From: Rapidithrix thailandica
GTDB taxonomy: Bacteria; Bacteroidota; Bacteroidia; Cytophagales; Flammeovirgaceae
Reading direction: 5' to 3'
Assembly: GCF_039710355.1 (NCBI RefSeq)
Contig: NZ_JBDKWZ010000020.1
Span: forward strand, 78,974 to 142,973
DNA: 64,000 nt
Shown one piece after another: positions 16,952 through 26,354 of the stretch. Each line of letters starts with the position of its first letter. Within the stretch, counting starts at the first letter, position 1. Both the position numbers and the translations under genes were made by a program. The notes beneath the pieces were generated by a model. It saw only the letters and a program-made list of their open reading frames with translations. It was not told the DNA's origin and did no database searches.

Positions 16952-17962
16952 TTAATCTTTGAAAATTTTCACCACAATCGTACCGTCCTCTTTCACATAC
17001 CCCCGGTACATACCTGCGGTATTAAAGGGCATGGCTACGTTACCTCTCTGATCTACGGATATGATCCCCCCGGAACCTCCTCTTTCTTTCAGTTTTTTCA
17101 TAATCACATGATTGGCGGCTTTCTCTAAAGACCATTTTTTATACTCCATCAAAGCACTAATATCATAAGCCACTACCGAGCGGATAAAATATTCCCCATG
17201 CCCCGTAGCCGAGACGGCACAAGTGGCATTGTTCGCATAGGTACCCGCACCGATTACCGGAGAATCACCGATCCGGCCATAGCGCTTATTCGTCATCCCT
17301 CCGGTAGACGTTCCTGCTGCTAAATTACCGTGTTGGTCCAAGGCGGCAGCACCTACTGTTCCGAATTTAAAATCATTGTACTCGGCCGGTTCCAGCATCC
17401 CTCGGTCCTTTTCCGCATCTTTGGCCCTTTCCAATTGTTTTTGCCTCCGTTCTGTCCGGAAATAAGAGGGCTCAACCATTTCCAAGCCTTGTTCTTTGGC
17501 AAATAACTCGGCACCTTCCCGTGCCATCATCACATGGGGAGAATGCTCCATTACCGCAATAGCCGCTTCCACCGGGTTCCGGATGGTCGTAACTCCGGCT
17601 ACCGCTCCTGCATTGAGTGTTTTACCATCCATCACCGAAGCGTCCAATTCATTTTTTCCGTCATTGGTATACACCGCTCCTTTCCCGGCATTAAATAAAG
17701 GGGAGTCTTCCAATACTTGGATACTGACAGAAATGGCTTCCAAACTCGTCCCCCCTTTTTCTAAAATGTGATAACCTGACTGTAAGGCTTCGGTGAGTTT
17801 CTCCCGGTATTGTTGCTCCAATTCATCGCTCATATTTTCCTTCTTGATTGTTCCCGCTCCACCGTGGATGACCAATGTAAATTTCTTTCCTGACTGAGCA
17901 AAAGCTCCCCAGACAAGCCCAAGGGAAAAGCTTAACAGGAGTACAAAATATCTTAATTTCAT
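16952..17962 (-). CDS. Isoaspartyl peptidase/L-asparaginase, Ntn-hydrolase family
   Basis: 336 residues with a signal peptide (LLLSFSLGLVWGAFAQ), so probably periplasmic. Family blocks are VIHGGAGTI (32-40), FNAGKGAVYT (90-99), DASVMDG and the nucleophile Thr202 in GTVGAAALD, where autoproteolysis would split the precursor into alpha and beta chains. GTSTGGMTNKRYGRIGDSPVIGAGTYA and the catalytic Thr/Gly block ATGHGEYFIR follow. The enzyme removes beta-aspartyl (isoaspartyl) residues from dipeptides and hydrolyses asparagine. It is convergent with aat and divergent from the GH13 gene. Confidence 0.94.
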   Translation of the reverse strand: MKLRYFVLLLSFSLGLVWGAFAQSGKKFTLVIHGGAGTIKKENMSDELEQQYREKLTEALQSGYHILEKGGTSLEAISVSIQVLEDSPLFNAGKGAVYTNDGKNELDASVMDGKTLNAGAVAGVTTIRNPVEAAIAVMEHSPHVMMAREGAELFAKEQGLEMVEPSYFRTERRQKQLERAKDAEKDRGMLEPAEYNDFKFGTVGAAALDQHGNLAAGTSTGGMTNKRYGRIGDSPVIGAGTYANNATCAVSATGHGEYFIRSVVAYDISALMEYKKWSLEKAANHVIMKKLKERGGSGGIISVDQRGNVAMPFNTAGMYRGYVKEDGTIVVKIFKD

Positions 17963-18197
17963 AGATGCTGTTGTTTAAAGTGGATAAATGAATAAATATG
18001 TGTTCAGATTGCATTCCAGAGATCATCAAACACAGTTCAAAACACCGGTTTCCACCGATCATTGATTCCGGTACCGGTTCGAAAAACTCATAAAGTTACC
18101 CTTTACCTTCTCAGAGGATTTCTATAGTTAATTTTGAATGTGTAATTTGTCAAAAAAAGCAAACCAAACTTTGAGAACCAAAATTTTGACTATTAGC

Positions 18198-19916
18198 ATG
18201 AAACTTTCCAAAATCATTATCTACCAAATCTTCACTCGTTTGTTTGGCAATACACTCCAAACCAACAAACCCTTTGGCACAAAAGAAGAAAACGGAACCG
18301 GTAAATTCAATGATATTACTCCGGAGGCCCTGGTCTCTCTCCGGGAACTGGGAGTAACGCATGTCTGGTATACCGGAATCATCGCCCATGCCACCCTTAC
18401 CGACTATACGGCTGATGGGCTCCCTTCAGATCACTACAGCCTGGTAAAAGGCCGGGCCGGCTCACCCTATGCCATCAAGGATTATTACGATATCGCCCCG
18501 GATTTGGCCCAAGATGTAACGAAGAGAATGGAGGAGTTTGAAAGCTTGGTCGCCCGCACCCACCAGCAAGAATTGAAAGTACTGATTGACTTTATCCCCA
18601 ACCATGTGGCCCGTTCTTATAAATCCTTGGCCAAGCCCGAGGGTGTGGAAGACTTTGGTGAAACAGATAATATTCACCAAGCGTTTTCCCCGCAAAACAA
18701 CTTTTATTATTTACCTGGAAGCACCTATACTTCTCCCAAAGGGGCTGCCATCAAAGCGCTTAAAAATACGGAAGAAACGTATCGGGAAACTCCGGCCAAG
18801 GCAACCGGCAACGATTGCTTTTCCCCGCACCCTTCTGTGTACGACTGGTATGAAACGATCAAATTAAACTACGGAGTAGATTATCAACATGGGGGAAGCA
18901 ACCACTTTGATCCACTTCCCGGTACCTGGTTAAAAATGCGGGACATTCTGCTCTTTTGGGCATCCAAAAAGGTGGATGGTTTTCGATGTGACATGGCTGA
19001 AATGGTGCCGGTAGCCTTTTGGGGCTGGGTGATTCCCCAGGTAAAAGCAAAATACCCGGAGCTTATTTTCATAGCTGAAGCCTATCATCCGGAACAACAA
19101 ATGCCTTTAATACAAGAAGGGCACTTTGATTATCTGTATGATAAAACAGGAATATACGATACCCTTCATGCGATTTTGACACAACACCGGCCGGTAAGCC
19201 TCATTAACGATTACTACCATCAATCTCAGCCACTTCATCAACATTTGGTAGGCTTTCTGGAAAATCACGATGAGCCGCGACTTGCTTCTAAGAGTTTTGC
19301 CCAATCAGCCCAAGCCGGGATCCCGGCCATGACTGTAACCGCCACGCTGCACCAAGGTCCGGTATTGCTCTATTTCGGTCAGGAAGTGGGGGAACCTGCC
19401 GAAGGAACACAAGGCTTTAGCCAAGAAGATGGCAAAACCAGCATTTATGATTATTGCGGAGTGCCCGAACATCAAAAGTGGATGAATGGAGGTTTGTTTG
19501 ACGGAGGCTTGCTGACCCAGCAACAAATAGCTTTGCGCAATTTTTACCAGACTTTGTTGAACGTTTGCAAGGACTCTCCGGCTATCCAGCAAGGAGAGAT
19601 GTATCCGCTTACCTGCACTTCTGCCGGAAACACAACCCCTTTTGTGTATACCTACCTAAGGGTGCATTCGCAAGAAACCATCGGTATTGTGGCGAATTTT
19701 CATCAATCACTTTCAGAAATTGTCCGGATAAGAACGGAAGAAGAACACTTCCATCAAGTTTTCCGGTCGGACCGCTCATACATCTTTACCGATATATTAG
19801 GTTCCGGCAAAACTTTAAACCTTCCAGGCAAGCAACTAATCCATCCCGGCATCACCCTGGTACTCAAGCCTTCCGATGCTTTTATTTTTCGCATTGAGGA
19901 AAGAGAAAGCAAGTAA
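18198..19916 (+). CDS. GH13 alpha-amylase family enzyme, no signal peptide
   Basis: 572 residues from ATG 18198; a start 20 codons upstream is possible but adds a basic tail. The catalytic barrel starts with KIIIYQIFTRLFGN. Conserved regions are VLIDFIPNHV (region I), VDGFRCDMAEMVP with the nucleophile Asp, IFIAEAY with the acid/base Glu, and FLENHDEPR with the transition-state Asp. A Leu/Val-rich C-terminal beta domain follows. GH13 enzymes act on alpha-glucans; whether this one hydrolyses or transfers cannot be seen. The lack of a signal peptide suggests action on cytoplasmic glycogen or maltodextrin. It is not in a visible sus or glycogen cluster. Confidence 0.9.
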   Translation: MKLSKIIIYQIFTRLFGNTLQTNKPFGTKEENGTGKFNDITPEALVSLRELGVTHVWYTGIIAHATLTDYTADGLPSDHYSLVKGRAGSPYAIKDYYDIAPDLAQDVTKRMEEFESLVARTHQQELKVLIDFIPNHVARSYKSLAKPEGVEDFGETDNIHQAFSPQNNFYYLPGSTYTSPKGAAIKALKNTEETYRETPAKATGNDCFSPHPSVYDWYETIKLNYGVDYQHGGSNHFDPLPGTWLKMRDILLFWASKKVDGFRCDMAEMVPVAFWGWVIPQVKAKYPELIFIAEAYHPEQQMPLIQEGHFDYLYDKTGIYDTLHAILTQHRPVSLINDYYHQSQPLHQHLVGFLENHDEPRLASKSFAQSAQAGIPAMTVTATLHQGPVLLYFGQEVGEPAEGTQGFSQEDGKTSIYDYCGVPEHQKWMNGGLFDGGLLTQQQIALRNFYQTLLNVCKDSPAIQQGEMYPLTCTSAGNTTPFVYTYLRVHSQETIGIVANFHQSLSEIVRIRTEEEHFHQVFRSDRSYIFTDILGSGKTLNLPGKQLIHPGITLVLKPSDAFIFRIEERESK

Positions 19917-20054
19917 GAAAACGGTATCTCAACACAAGTCTCTGGCCGGTTTTGTAGGAGAAAGCCCGTCTTTCCCCACACTGACAAACGGGATTGAGAA
20001 AGACAGGGTAAAAATATTCGTGATCATGTTTAATTTTATATCCAATTCCTTTTT

Positions 20055-20062
20055 TAAATTTG
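20055..20062 (+). promoter_or_regulatory. -7 promoter element TAAATTTG upstream of lepA
   Basis: Matches TAnnTTTG and ends only five bases before the lepA ATG at 20067. If used, transcription would start at or next to the start codon, giving a leaderless or nearly leaderless message. Confidence 0.5.
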
Positions 20063-20066
20063 CAGA

Positions 20067-21854
20067 ATGAAGAACATCAGGAATTTCTGCATTATCGCGC
20101 ATATAGACCATGGAAAGAGTACCTTGGCCGACCGGTTATTGGAGCATACTCAAACCATCAGCGACCGTGAAATGCAAGAGCAATTGCTCGATAGCATGGA
20201 TTTGGAACGTGAGCGTGGCATTACCATCAAGAGCCATGCGATCCAGATGAACTATCAATATGAAGGTGAGGAATATGTATTGAACCTGATCGATACGCCT
20301 GGACACGTTGACTTCTCCTATGAAGTATCCCGGTCCATTGCTGCCTGTGAAGGGGCTTTGTTGATTGTAGATTCTTCACAAGGAATTGAGGCACAGACGA
20401 TCAGTAACTTGTACCTGGCCTTAGAGCACGACTTAGAAATCATTCCCATATTAAATAAAATTGACCTCCCACACTCCATGCCGGAAGAAGTTTCCGACCA
20501 AATCATCGATATGATCGGTTGTGAGCTTGATGACATCATCAAAGCCAGTGGTAAAACCGGCCAGGGAGTAGGTGACATTTTAGAGGCGATAGTAAAGCGC
20601 ATCCCTTCTCCCAAAGGGGACCCGAAAGCGCCTCTGCAAGCCTTGATCTTCGACTCTGTATTTAACCCATTCCGGGGTGTAGAAGTATATTTCCGGGTAT
20701 TTAACGGAGAAATCAACAAAGGCGATCAGGTAAAATTTGTCAATACCGGCAAAACGTACGATGCCGATGAGATCGGCATCCTGCAACTCAAACAACTTCC
20801 GCAAAAAACCATTTCGGCCGGTAATGTAGGGTATTTGATTTCGGGAATCAAAGTCGCCAAAGAAGTAAAAGTCGGAGATACCATCACCCATGTAAAAACT
20901 CCTTGCGAAAACGCCATTAAAGGTTTTGAAGATGTAAAACCCATGGTATTTGCCGGGATTTACCCGGTAGACACCACCGAGTTCGAGGAATTGCGGGCTT
21001 CGATGGAGAAGTTGCAACTGAACGATGCCTCTTTGGTATGGGAGCCGGAAACCTCAGCGGCTTTGGGTTTTGGATTCCGTTGTGGCTTCTTGGGAATGCT
21101 CCATATGGAAATTGTACAGGAACGCCTGGAACGCGAGTTCGACATGACCGTAATCACCACGGTCCCTTCCGTACAATACCATGCCTTTACCAACAAAGGA
21201 GAGAAAATCTTTGTCAATGCTCCCTCCGAACTCCCGGACCCAACCTTGACCGAACGGGTGGAAGAGCCCTATATCTCTGCGGCCATCATTACCAAGTCAG
21301 AGTTTGTAGGCCCGATTATTTCCTTGTGTATGGACAAACGGGGCCAAATCATCAACCAAGTGTATTTGACAGCTGACCGGGTAGAGCTGAAATTTGAACT
21401 TCCGTTGGCCGAAATCGTCTTTGACTTCTTTGATAAATTAAAAACCATTTCCAAAGGTTATGCCTCACTGGATTATGAATTAATTGGTTTCAGAAGATCC
21501 AAGTTAGTCAAATTGGACATTATGCTGAACGGAGAGCCGGTTGATGCACTTTCCGCAGTAGTACACCGCGACAAAGCTTACGATTGGGGCAAGCGCATTT
21601 GTGAAAAGCTCAAGGAACTACTGCCCAGACAGCAATTTGAAATTGCCATCCAGGCTGCTATCGGAAGTAAAATCATCGCCAGAGAAACTGTAAAAGCCTT
21701 GCGTAAAAACGTAATCGCCAAATGTTATGGTGGGGATATTACCCGGAAGCGAAAACTCCTGGAAAAGCAGAAAAAAGGGAAAAAACGTATGCGCCAGGTA
21801 GGAAGTGTGGAAATTCCGCAAGAAGCATTTATGGCTGTCCTCAAGTTGGATTAA
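20067..21854 (+). CDS. lepA: Elongation factor 4 (LepA)
   Basis: 595-residue translational GTPase, the standard length. It back-translocates stalled ribosomes or helps ribosome biogenesis. GTPase motifs: AHIDHGKSTLADRLL (G1), the RGITIKSHAI switch region (G2), DTPGHVDF (G3) and NKIDLP (G4). Domains II-V follow, with GFRCGFLGMLHMEIVQERL typical of the EF-G-like domain, and the LepA-specific C-terminal domain ends in KKRMRQVGSVEIPQEAFMAVLKLD. ATG 20067 is the only start that keeps the full G domain. A hairpin terminator follows. Confidence 0.98.
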   Translation: MKNIRNFCIIAHIDHGKSTLADRLLEHTQTISDREMQEQLLDSMDLERERGITIKSHAIQMNYQYEGEEYVLNLIDTPGHVDFSYEVSRSIAACEGALLIVDSSQGIEAQTISNLYLALEHDLEIIPILNKIDLPHSMPEEVSDQIIDMIGCELDDIIKASGKTGQGVGDILEAIVKRIPSPKGDPKAPLQALIFDSVFNPFRGVEVYFRVFNGEINKGDQVKFVNTGKTYDADEIGILQLKQLPQKTISAGNVGYLISGIKVAKEVKVGDTITHVKTPCENAIKGFEDVKPMVFAGIYPVDTTEFEELRASMEKLQLNDASLVWEPETSAALGFGFRCGFLGMLHMEIVQERLEREFDMTVITTVPSVQYHAFTNKGEKIFVNAPSELPDPTLTERVEEPYISAAIITKSEFVGPIISLCMDKRGQIINQVYLTADRVELKFELPLAEIVFDFFDKLKTISKGYASLDYELIGFRRSKLVKLDIMLNGEPVDALSAVVHRDKAYDWGKRICEKLKELLPRQQFEIAIQAAIGSKIIARETVKALRKNVIAKCYGGDITRKRKLLEKQKKGKKRMRQVGSVEIPQEAFMAVLKLD

Positions 21855-21876
21855 ACAAGCGTTTTGAAAATATCTG

Positions 21877-21910
21877 GCCGCTTCCTCTCCCGGAAGCGGC
21901 TTTTTTATTT
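21877..21910 (+). terminator. Terminator of lepA
   Basis: Nine-base arms GCCGCTTCC (21877-21885) and GGAAGCGGC (21892-21900) around a six-base loop, followed by TTTTTTATTT. Confidence 0.88.
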
Positions 21911-21955
21911 TATCTTTTCTCAAACAAACCATCTTCAACAAAAGGTTTTAAGAAA

Positions 21956-23167
21956 ATGAATTCCTATGACTATATCATTATCGGAGCGGGCTGCGCAGGA
22001 CTCAGCCTTTCTTATTACCTACAACGATCGGAGAAGTTGAAAGGAAAGAAAGTTTTAGTATTGGAAAAAGCCCCCAAAACTACCAATGACCGTACCTGGT
22101 GCTTCTGGACAAAACGCCCTACTGCCTTTGAGGAAATTGTGTATAAAAAATGGAGCAAACTGGACTTCATCAGTGAAGGGTTTCGAAAACAGTTCGACCT
22201 GAATGCTTATACCTACCAGCAACTTCGCGGATTGGACTTTTACCATTTCATCCTTCATCGTATCAAAGCAGCTCCTTCGTTCTTCATGCGGTACGAAACC
22301 GTCAAAAACGTACAAAACACAGCCCATGGAGTGAGGGTACAAACAAGTGAAAACCACTACGAGGCAAGTGTTGTCTTTGATTCCCGGATTCATTGGCCGG
22401 AATTTCACCCTGCCCCACCGGGAAAGATCACGCTTTTGCAACATTTTAAAGGGTGGAAAATCAAAAGTGCTACTCCCGTCTTCTCTCCGGAAACGATCCG
22501 TATGTTTGATTTCAAACTCCCTCAAAAAGGCCAAGTGCGTTTTGTTTACCTCCTACCCTATTCTGCTACTGAGGCATTGGTCGAGTTCACTGTCTTTTCT
22601 CAAAAAACACTCCTTGACCAGGAATACAACGAACAACTGAAACATTATATCCAATATGCTTTGGGTATTGTCAAGTATCAAATTGAAGAAACGGAACAAG
22701 GAGTCATTCCGATGACTAATTATCCGTTTGCCTTCCACTACACCCCGTGTCATATCCGTATCGGCACCAATGCAGGTTTTTGCAAGCCCTCCAGCGGATA
22801 TACTTTTTTGCGCATCCAACATGACTGCCAACAGATTGTCTCCAATCTGGAAACAGGGCAAGCCTTACAGCATCATCGCAAGCACTCACAAAAATTCCGC
22901 TTATACGATACACTGATGCTCGACATTATGCACCGGGACGGAGGGCAAATTGCTACCATCTTCCGCCACTTGTTCGAAAACAATTCTATAGAAGAGATCT
23001 TTTCTTTTTTGGACGAAGAGACCTCCTTTGTCCAAGAGCTCAGCATTATGGCTTCTCTCCCCTATTTTCCGTTCCTCAAGTCATTGCAAAATCACGTATT
23101 CAACAAGCTGAAAAATTCCGCTTCCCCTTCCAAGATAATCAGAAGAAAAAAGAGTATTTTTGATTAG
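21956..23167 (+). CDS. Lycopene cyclase family protein (CrtY-like)
   Basis: 403 residues from ATG 21956. A longer frame running upstream overlaps lepA and its terminator and is rejected. The N-terminus has the FAD/NAD-binding Rossmann motif DYIIIGAGCAGLSLSYYL, then NDRTWCFWTKRP and, in the middle, FDSRI and the LLQHFKGWKI block of bacterial lycopene beta-cyclases. The family closes the ends of lycopene to beta-ionone rings in carotenoid synthesis. No crtB, crtI or crtZ genes lie nearby, so it is a detached pathway gene. The family is convincing, the exact substrate less so. Confidence 0.85.
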   Translation: MNSYDYIIIGAGCAGLSLSYYLQRSEKLKGKKVLVLEKAPKTTNDRTWCFWTKRPTAFEEIVYKKWSKLDFISEGFRKQFDLNAYTYQQLRGLDFYHFILHRIKAAPSFFMRYETVKNVQNTAHGVRVQTSENHYEASVVFDSRIHWPEFHPAPPGKITLLQHFKGWKIKSATPVFSPETIRMFDFKLPQKGQVRFVYLLPYSATEALVEFTVFSQKTLLDQEYNEQLKHYIQYALGIVKYQIEETEQGVIPMTNYPFAFHYTPCHIRIGTNAGFCKPSSGYTFLRIQHDCQQIVSNLETGQALQHHRKHSQKFRLYDTLMLDIMHRDGGQIATIFRHLFENNSIEEIFSFLDEETSFVQELSIMASLPYFPFLKSLQNHVFNKLKNSASPSKIIRRKKSIFD

Positions 23168-23219
23168 CATTTTAACTGCCTTAGCACAAGATTGAACATT
23201 CTAAAACCTGCAAATATTC

Positions 23220-24278
23220 ATGGACGGAACAGCAATTATCTTAACCAGTGGGCTTTACACCCGGGACAATGGTAAAACAGCACACGGCTTAGTGCGCGGA
23301 ACAGAACGATTCAAGATAGTAGGGGTAGTTGATTCGGAAGAAACAAGAGGAAAAGATGCCGGAGAGCTCCTGGATGGCACTCACCGTGGGATCCCTATCT
23401 TTGCCAGTATTGCAGAAGCCCATCACAGCCTCGGGCAAGTCGACTATTGTATTATTGGAGTGGCGCTGCCAGGTGGCAAGTTGTCAAAAGAGTTAAAAAA
23501 ACAGATTTCCCAAGCCATGGCCAAAGGCATGTCCATCGTCAACGGCTTGCATACCTTTTTGAACGAAGACCCGGAGATGGCTTTTCTTACCGTACAGCAT
23601 GAAGTGAACATCTTTGATATTCGCATGCCCAAACCCAAAGAAGCGCTGAGCTTTTGGTCCGGGGAGATCTTCAAGGTACCTTGTCCCAAAATAGCCGTAT
23701 TGGGAATGGATTGTGCCGTTGGCAAACGTACAACAGCCAAATTGCTTATGGAAAAGGCCCGGGAAAAAGGCCTCAAAGCCCAAATGATTTACACCGGACA
23801 AACAGGTTGGCTACAGGGCTTTGAATACGGCTTTATTTTAGATTCCACGTATAACGATTTTGTAGCCGGAGAGTTGGAAAAAGCCATTGTCAACTGCTAT
23901 AAAAACGAACAACCCGACATCATCTTTGTAGAAGGGCAGTCCGCTTTGAGAAACCCCTCCGGACCTTGCGGTGCGGAACTTTTGCTTTCCGGCAATATGG
24001 ATGGGGTAATTTTACAACATATTCCCGGCCGGCAATACTGGGATGATAATCCGGCTTGGGGAGAAATGCCTTCGGTAAAAAGTGAAATAGAATTGATTAA
24101 ACTGTATGGCAAAGAGGTACTTGGTATCACACTCAATACCAGCAAACTTCCCAAAGAGCAAATCAAAAGTTATCAACAAGAATGCTCTGCAGAAACAGGC
24201 GTCCCTACTTTTCTACCCTTGGAAGAAGATGTGGAAACCCTTGTAGAGGTGCTGACCAAAAAATTTAACTTAGGATAA
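23220..24278 (+). CDS. dgcN: DUF1611 family protein, probable D-glutamate N-acetyltransferase (DgcN)
   Basis: 352 residues. An N-terminal Rossmann-like part (FKIVGVVDSEETRGKDAGE, DYCIIGVALPGG) is joined to a P-loop NTPase-like part with GMDCAVGKRTT at 162-172, then YTGQTGWLQGFEYG, FVEGQSALRNPSGPCG and GITLNTSKL. This is the DUF1611 layout. A member described as DgcN N-acetylates D-glutamate, and its partner DgcA, annotated as a dipeptide epimerase, converts N-acetyl-D-Glu to N-acetyl-L-Glu. The next gene, 78 bases downstream, is exactly such an epimerase-type enzyme. The role is inferred from family and pairing; specificity is not proven by sequence. Confidence 0.8.
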   Translation: MDGTAIILTSGLYTRDNGKTAHGLVRGTERFKIVGVVDSEETRGKDAGELLDGTHRGIPIFASIAEAHHSLGQVDYCIIGVALPGGKLSKELKKQISQAMAKGMSIVNGLHTFLNEDPEMAFLTVQHEVNIFDIRMPKPKEALSFWSGEIFKVPCPKIAVLGMDCAVGKRTTAKLLMEKAREKGLKAQMIYTGQTGWLQGFEYGFILDSTYNDFVAGELEKAIVNCYKNEQPDIIFVEGQSALRNPSGPCGAELLLSGNMDGVILQHIPGRQYWDDNPAWGEMPSVKSEIELIKLYGKEVLGITLNTSKLPKEQIKSYQQECSAETGVPTFLPLEEDVETLVEVLTKKFNLG

Positions 24279-24356
24279 TACCAACCAAGTCATAAACCTC
24301 AATGGGATAACGGCAACCAGACGTATTTACAGTTATTTGATTTAAGCTTATTCATT

Positions 24357-25424
24357 ATGAAAATAAAAGAGATCCGTGCTTACAAGGTAAACCTGGATTT
24401 GACACGGCCCTACACCATTGCCTATAAAACCATTTCTCAAGTAGAAAATGTCATCGTGGAGCTGGAATTGGAAAACGGTATCATGGGCATGGGTGCCAGC
24501 AACCCCAGTAAGTATGTAGTAGACGAATCGGTAAAAGAAGTGGCGAATAAACTGACTTCGGAAAACCTGGAATGGCTCCGGGGAAGGGACATTCGCCAGT
24601 ATCAACAACATTGCTATGAACTGGGTCAGCAATTTCAAGAAGCACCAGGCACATGGGCCGCTTTGGACATCGCCTTACACGATGCTTTTGCACAATACCT
24701 GGGGCTTCCCTTGTATAAATTCTTGGGAAAAAAAACGAAGGTTCTACCTACCTCTATTACCATTGGCATTATGAATGTGGAGGACACCCTCAAAGAAGCC
24801 CGGGACTATGTAGATCAAAAGTTTAAAATTCTCAAAGTTAAATTAGGCAACAGCCTGGAAGAAGATATTGAACGTATTGCAAAATTACGGGAAACCTTCG
24901 GGACAAACATCGTGTTGCGCATCGATGCCAACCAAGGATATACCTTTGAGCAATTGGTAGACTTTTATCATAAAACCCAAAAGTACACCCTGGAGCTGAT
25001 CGAGCAACCGCTTCCGGTAGAAGCCACCGAATCATTGCGCAACCTGGAAGAAGAAATTAAACAACAAATTGCGCTGGACGAATCCCTCATTTCCGACTTA
25101 GAGGCTTACCGGCTAACGTTACAACCAAAAGCTTGCGGGATTTTTAATATCAAACTGATGAAATCCGGCGGCATCCAACGTGCTCAACATATTGCCGACA
25201 TTGGTAACTCTGCCGGAATGGAATTGATGTGGGGCTGTAATGACGAAAGCATCGTGAGCATCACAGCGGCCTTACACGTGGCCTATGCCAACCCACATAC
25301 CAAATACATCGATCTGGATGGGAGTTTGGATTTGGCCAATGATGTGGTCAGTGGTGGTTTTGCAATCAAAGAAGGCATCATGTATCCGCTGGACTTGCCA
25401 GGCCTGGGTATTCAAAAGCTTTAA
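24357..25424 (+). CDS. dgcA: Enolase-superfamily dipeptide epimerase/N-acetyl-D-glutamate racemase (DgcA-like)
   Basis: 355 residues, enolase superfamily, muconate-lactonising subgroup. The capping domain comes first (VNLDLTRPYTIAYKT). The barrel carries KVK at 160-162, metal ligands Asp190 (RIDAN), Glu216 (LIEQPLP) and Asp241 (ALDES), and the second acid/base Lys in NIKLMKSGG (264-272), so the two-base racemisation site is intact. YIDLDGSLDL near the C-terminus is typical of dipeptide epimerases. It probably forms a transcription unit with the DUF1611 gene. Alternatives are L-Ala-D/L-Glu epimerase for murein recycling or a D-Ala-L-Xaa epimerase as reported for Cytophaga relatives. Confidence 0.85.
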   Translation: MKIKEIRAYKVNLDLTRPYTIAYKTISQVENVIVELELENGIMGMGASNPSKYVVDESVKEVANKLTSENLEWLRGRDIRQYQQHCYELGQQFQEAPGTWAALDIALHDAFAQYLGLPLYKFLGKKTKVLPTSITIGIMNVEDTLKEARDYVDQKFKILKVKLGNSLEEDIERIAKLRETFGTNIVLRIDANQGYTFEQLVDFYHKTQKYTLELIEQPLPVEATESLRNLEEEIKQQIALDESLISDLEAYRLTLQPKACGIFNIKLMKSGGIQRAQHIADIGNSAGMELMWGCNDESIVSITAALHVAYANPHTKYIDLDGSLDLANDVVSGGFAIKEGIMYPLDLPGLGIQKL

Positions 25425-25433
25425 ACACTGTGT

Positions 25434-25471
25434 CAAACAGCTTTCCGGCTATTGTAGTGGAAAGCTGTTTG
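25434..25471 (+). terminator. Terminator of the DUF1611/epimerase unit
   Basis: Thirteen-base perfect arms at 25434-25446 and 25459-25471 around a 12-base loop, starting ten bases after the epimerase stop. Confidence 0.75.
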
Positions 25472-25576
25472 CCCTTTCTACCCAAAGCCTTTGAGTAGCC
25501 TACTCACCTTTTCACCCTAGCACTCATTCTCAATCGTTCACCCTACGGAAACTACTTAATAAAGTGCAATCAAGGC

Positions 25577-26284
25577 TTAGCGATAATCAGGATTGGGAAA
25601 ATCAAACCGGCATCCCGCATCCCATTTGGAGCGTTGGTTGCCATGAGCCGGAATTCCGTCAGCATCCTTAAGCATTCGTGCCATATGCATCAGGTTCCAG
25701 GTCATAAACGTAGTATTGCGATTGGTAAAGTCATTTTCCGGACCACCGGAACCTTCATCCATATAAGAGGGACCCGGCCCGGCCTCGCCTATCCACCCAG
25801 CATCGGCTTGTGGAGGAATCAAATAACCGATATGTTGCAAGGCATATAATATCCCCATGGCACAGTGTTTTATCCCATCTTCATTGCCTGTAATCAACGT
25901 GCCTCCCACTTTTCCATAATATGCATACTGTCCATGCATATTCAAATCCCCGGAAGATCCGTACAATCGCTCGATGACTTTGGAACACACCGAAGACTTT
26001 TCTCCCAGCCAAATAGGCGTTCCCAAAATTAAAATATCAGCCTCATCCACTTTTTGAAAAATATCCGGCCATTCGTCCTCTTCCCACCCTCTGCCTTTCA
26101 TATCGGAATAGATGCCATGAGCAATGGGATAATCCACCGGGCGGAGTAATTCGGTGGTGATACCGTTTTCATCCATAATATGCCGGGATATTTTCATCAA
26201 CCCTTCCGTATGAGAAAGCTCGGGTGATCTTTTGAGCGTGCAATTCAAAAACAAGGCCTTGAGGTCACTATAATCTTTTTTCAT
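25577..26284 (-). CDS. Flavodoxin-fold NAD(P)H-dependent reductase
   Basis: 235 residues. LKALFLNCTLKRSPELSHTEGLM is the FMN phosphate-binding loop of NADPH-dependent FMN reductase/flavodoxin-like proteins, followed by ADILILGTPIWLGEKSSVCSKVIERLYG and YYGKVGGTLITGNEDGIKHCAMGI, the isoalloxazine-contacting segments. It should be a cytoplasmic flavoprotein that reduces quinones, metals or drug-like electrophiles; the natural substrate is unknown. It is convergent with the epimerase gene and has a TACCTTTG element 63 bases upstream of its ATG. Confidence 0.88.
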   Translation of the reverse strand: MKKDYSDLKALFLNCTLKRSPELSHTEGLMKISRHIMDENGITTELLRPVDYPIAHGIYSDMKGRGWEEDEWPDIFQKVDEADILILGTPIWLGEKSSVCSKVIERLYGSSGDLNMHGQYAYYGKVGGTLITGNEDGIKHCAMGILYALQHIGYLIPPQADAGWIGEAGPGPSYMDEGSGGPENDFTNRNTTFMTWNLMHMARMLKDADGIPAHGNQRSKWDAGCRFDFPNPDYR

Positions 26285-26346
26285 AAAAAAGAGAGTTTAT
26301 TGTGAAAAACAGCAGTTGGTCTTCAAGGAGTGAATGGGTTCTCAAC

Positions 26347-26354
26347 CAAAGGTA
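26347..26354 (-). promoter_or_regulatory. -7 promoter element TACCTTTG (minus strand)
   Basis: Perfect TAnnTTTG match on the minus strand, 63 bases upstream of the flavodoxin-fold gene start. No well-spaced -33 TTG is apparent. Confidence 0.5.

Noticed and set aside
21722..21955. Longer N-terminus for the lycopene cyclase-like protein
   Set aside because: It would overlap lepA and run through its terminator; the Rossmann motif begins right after ATG 21956.
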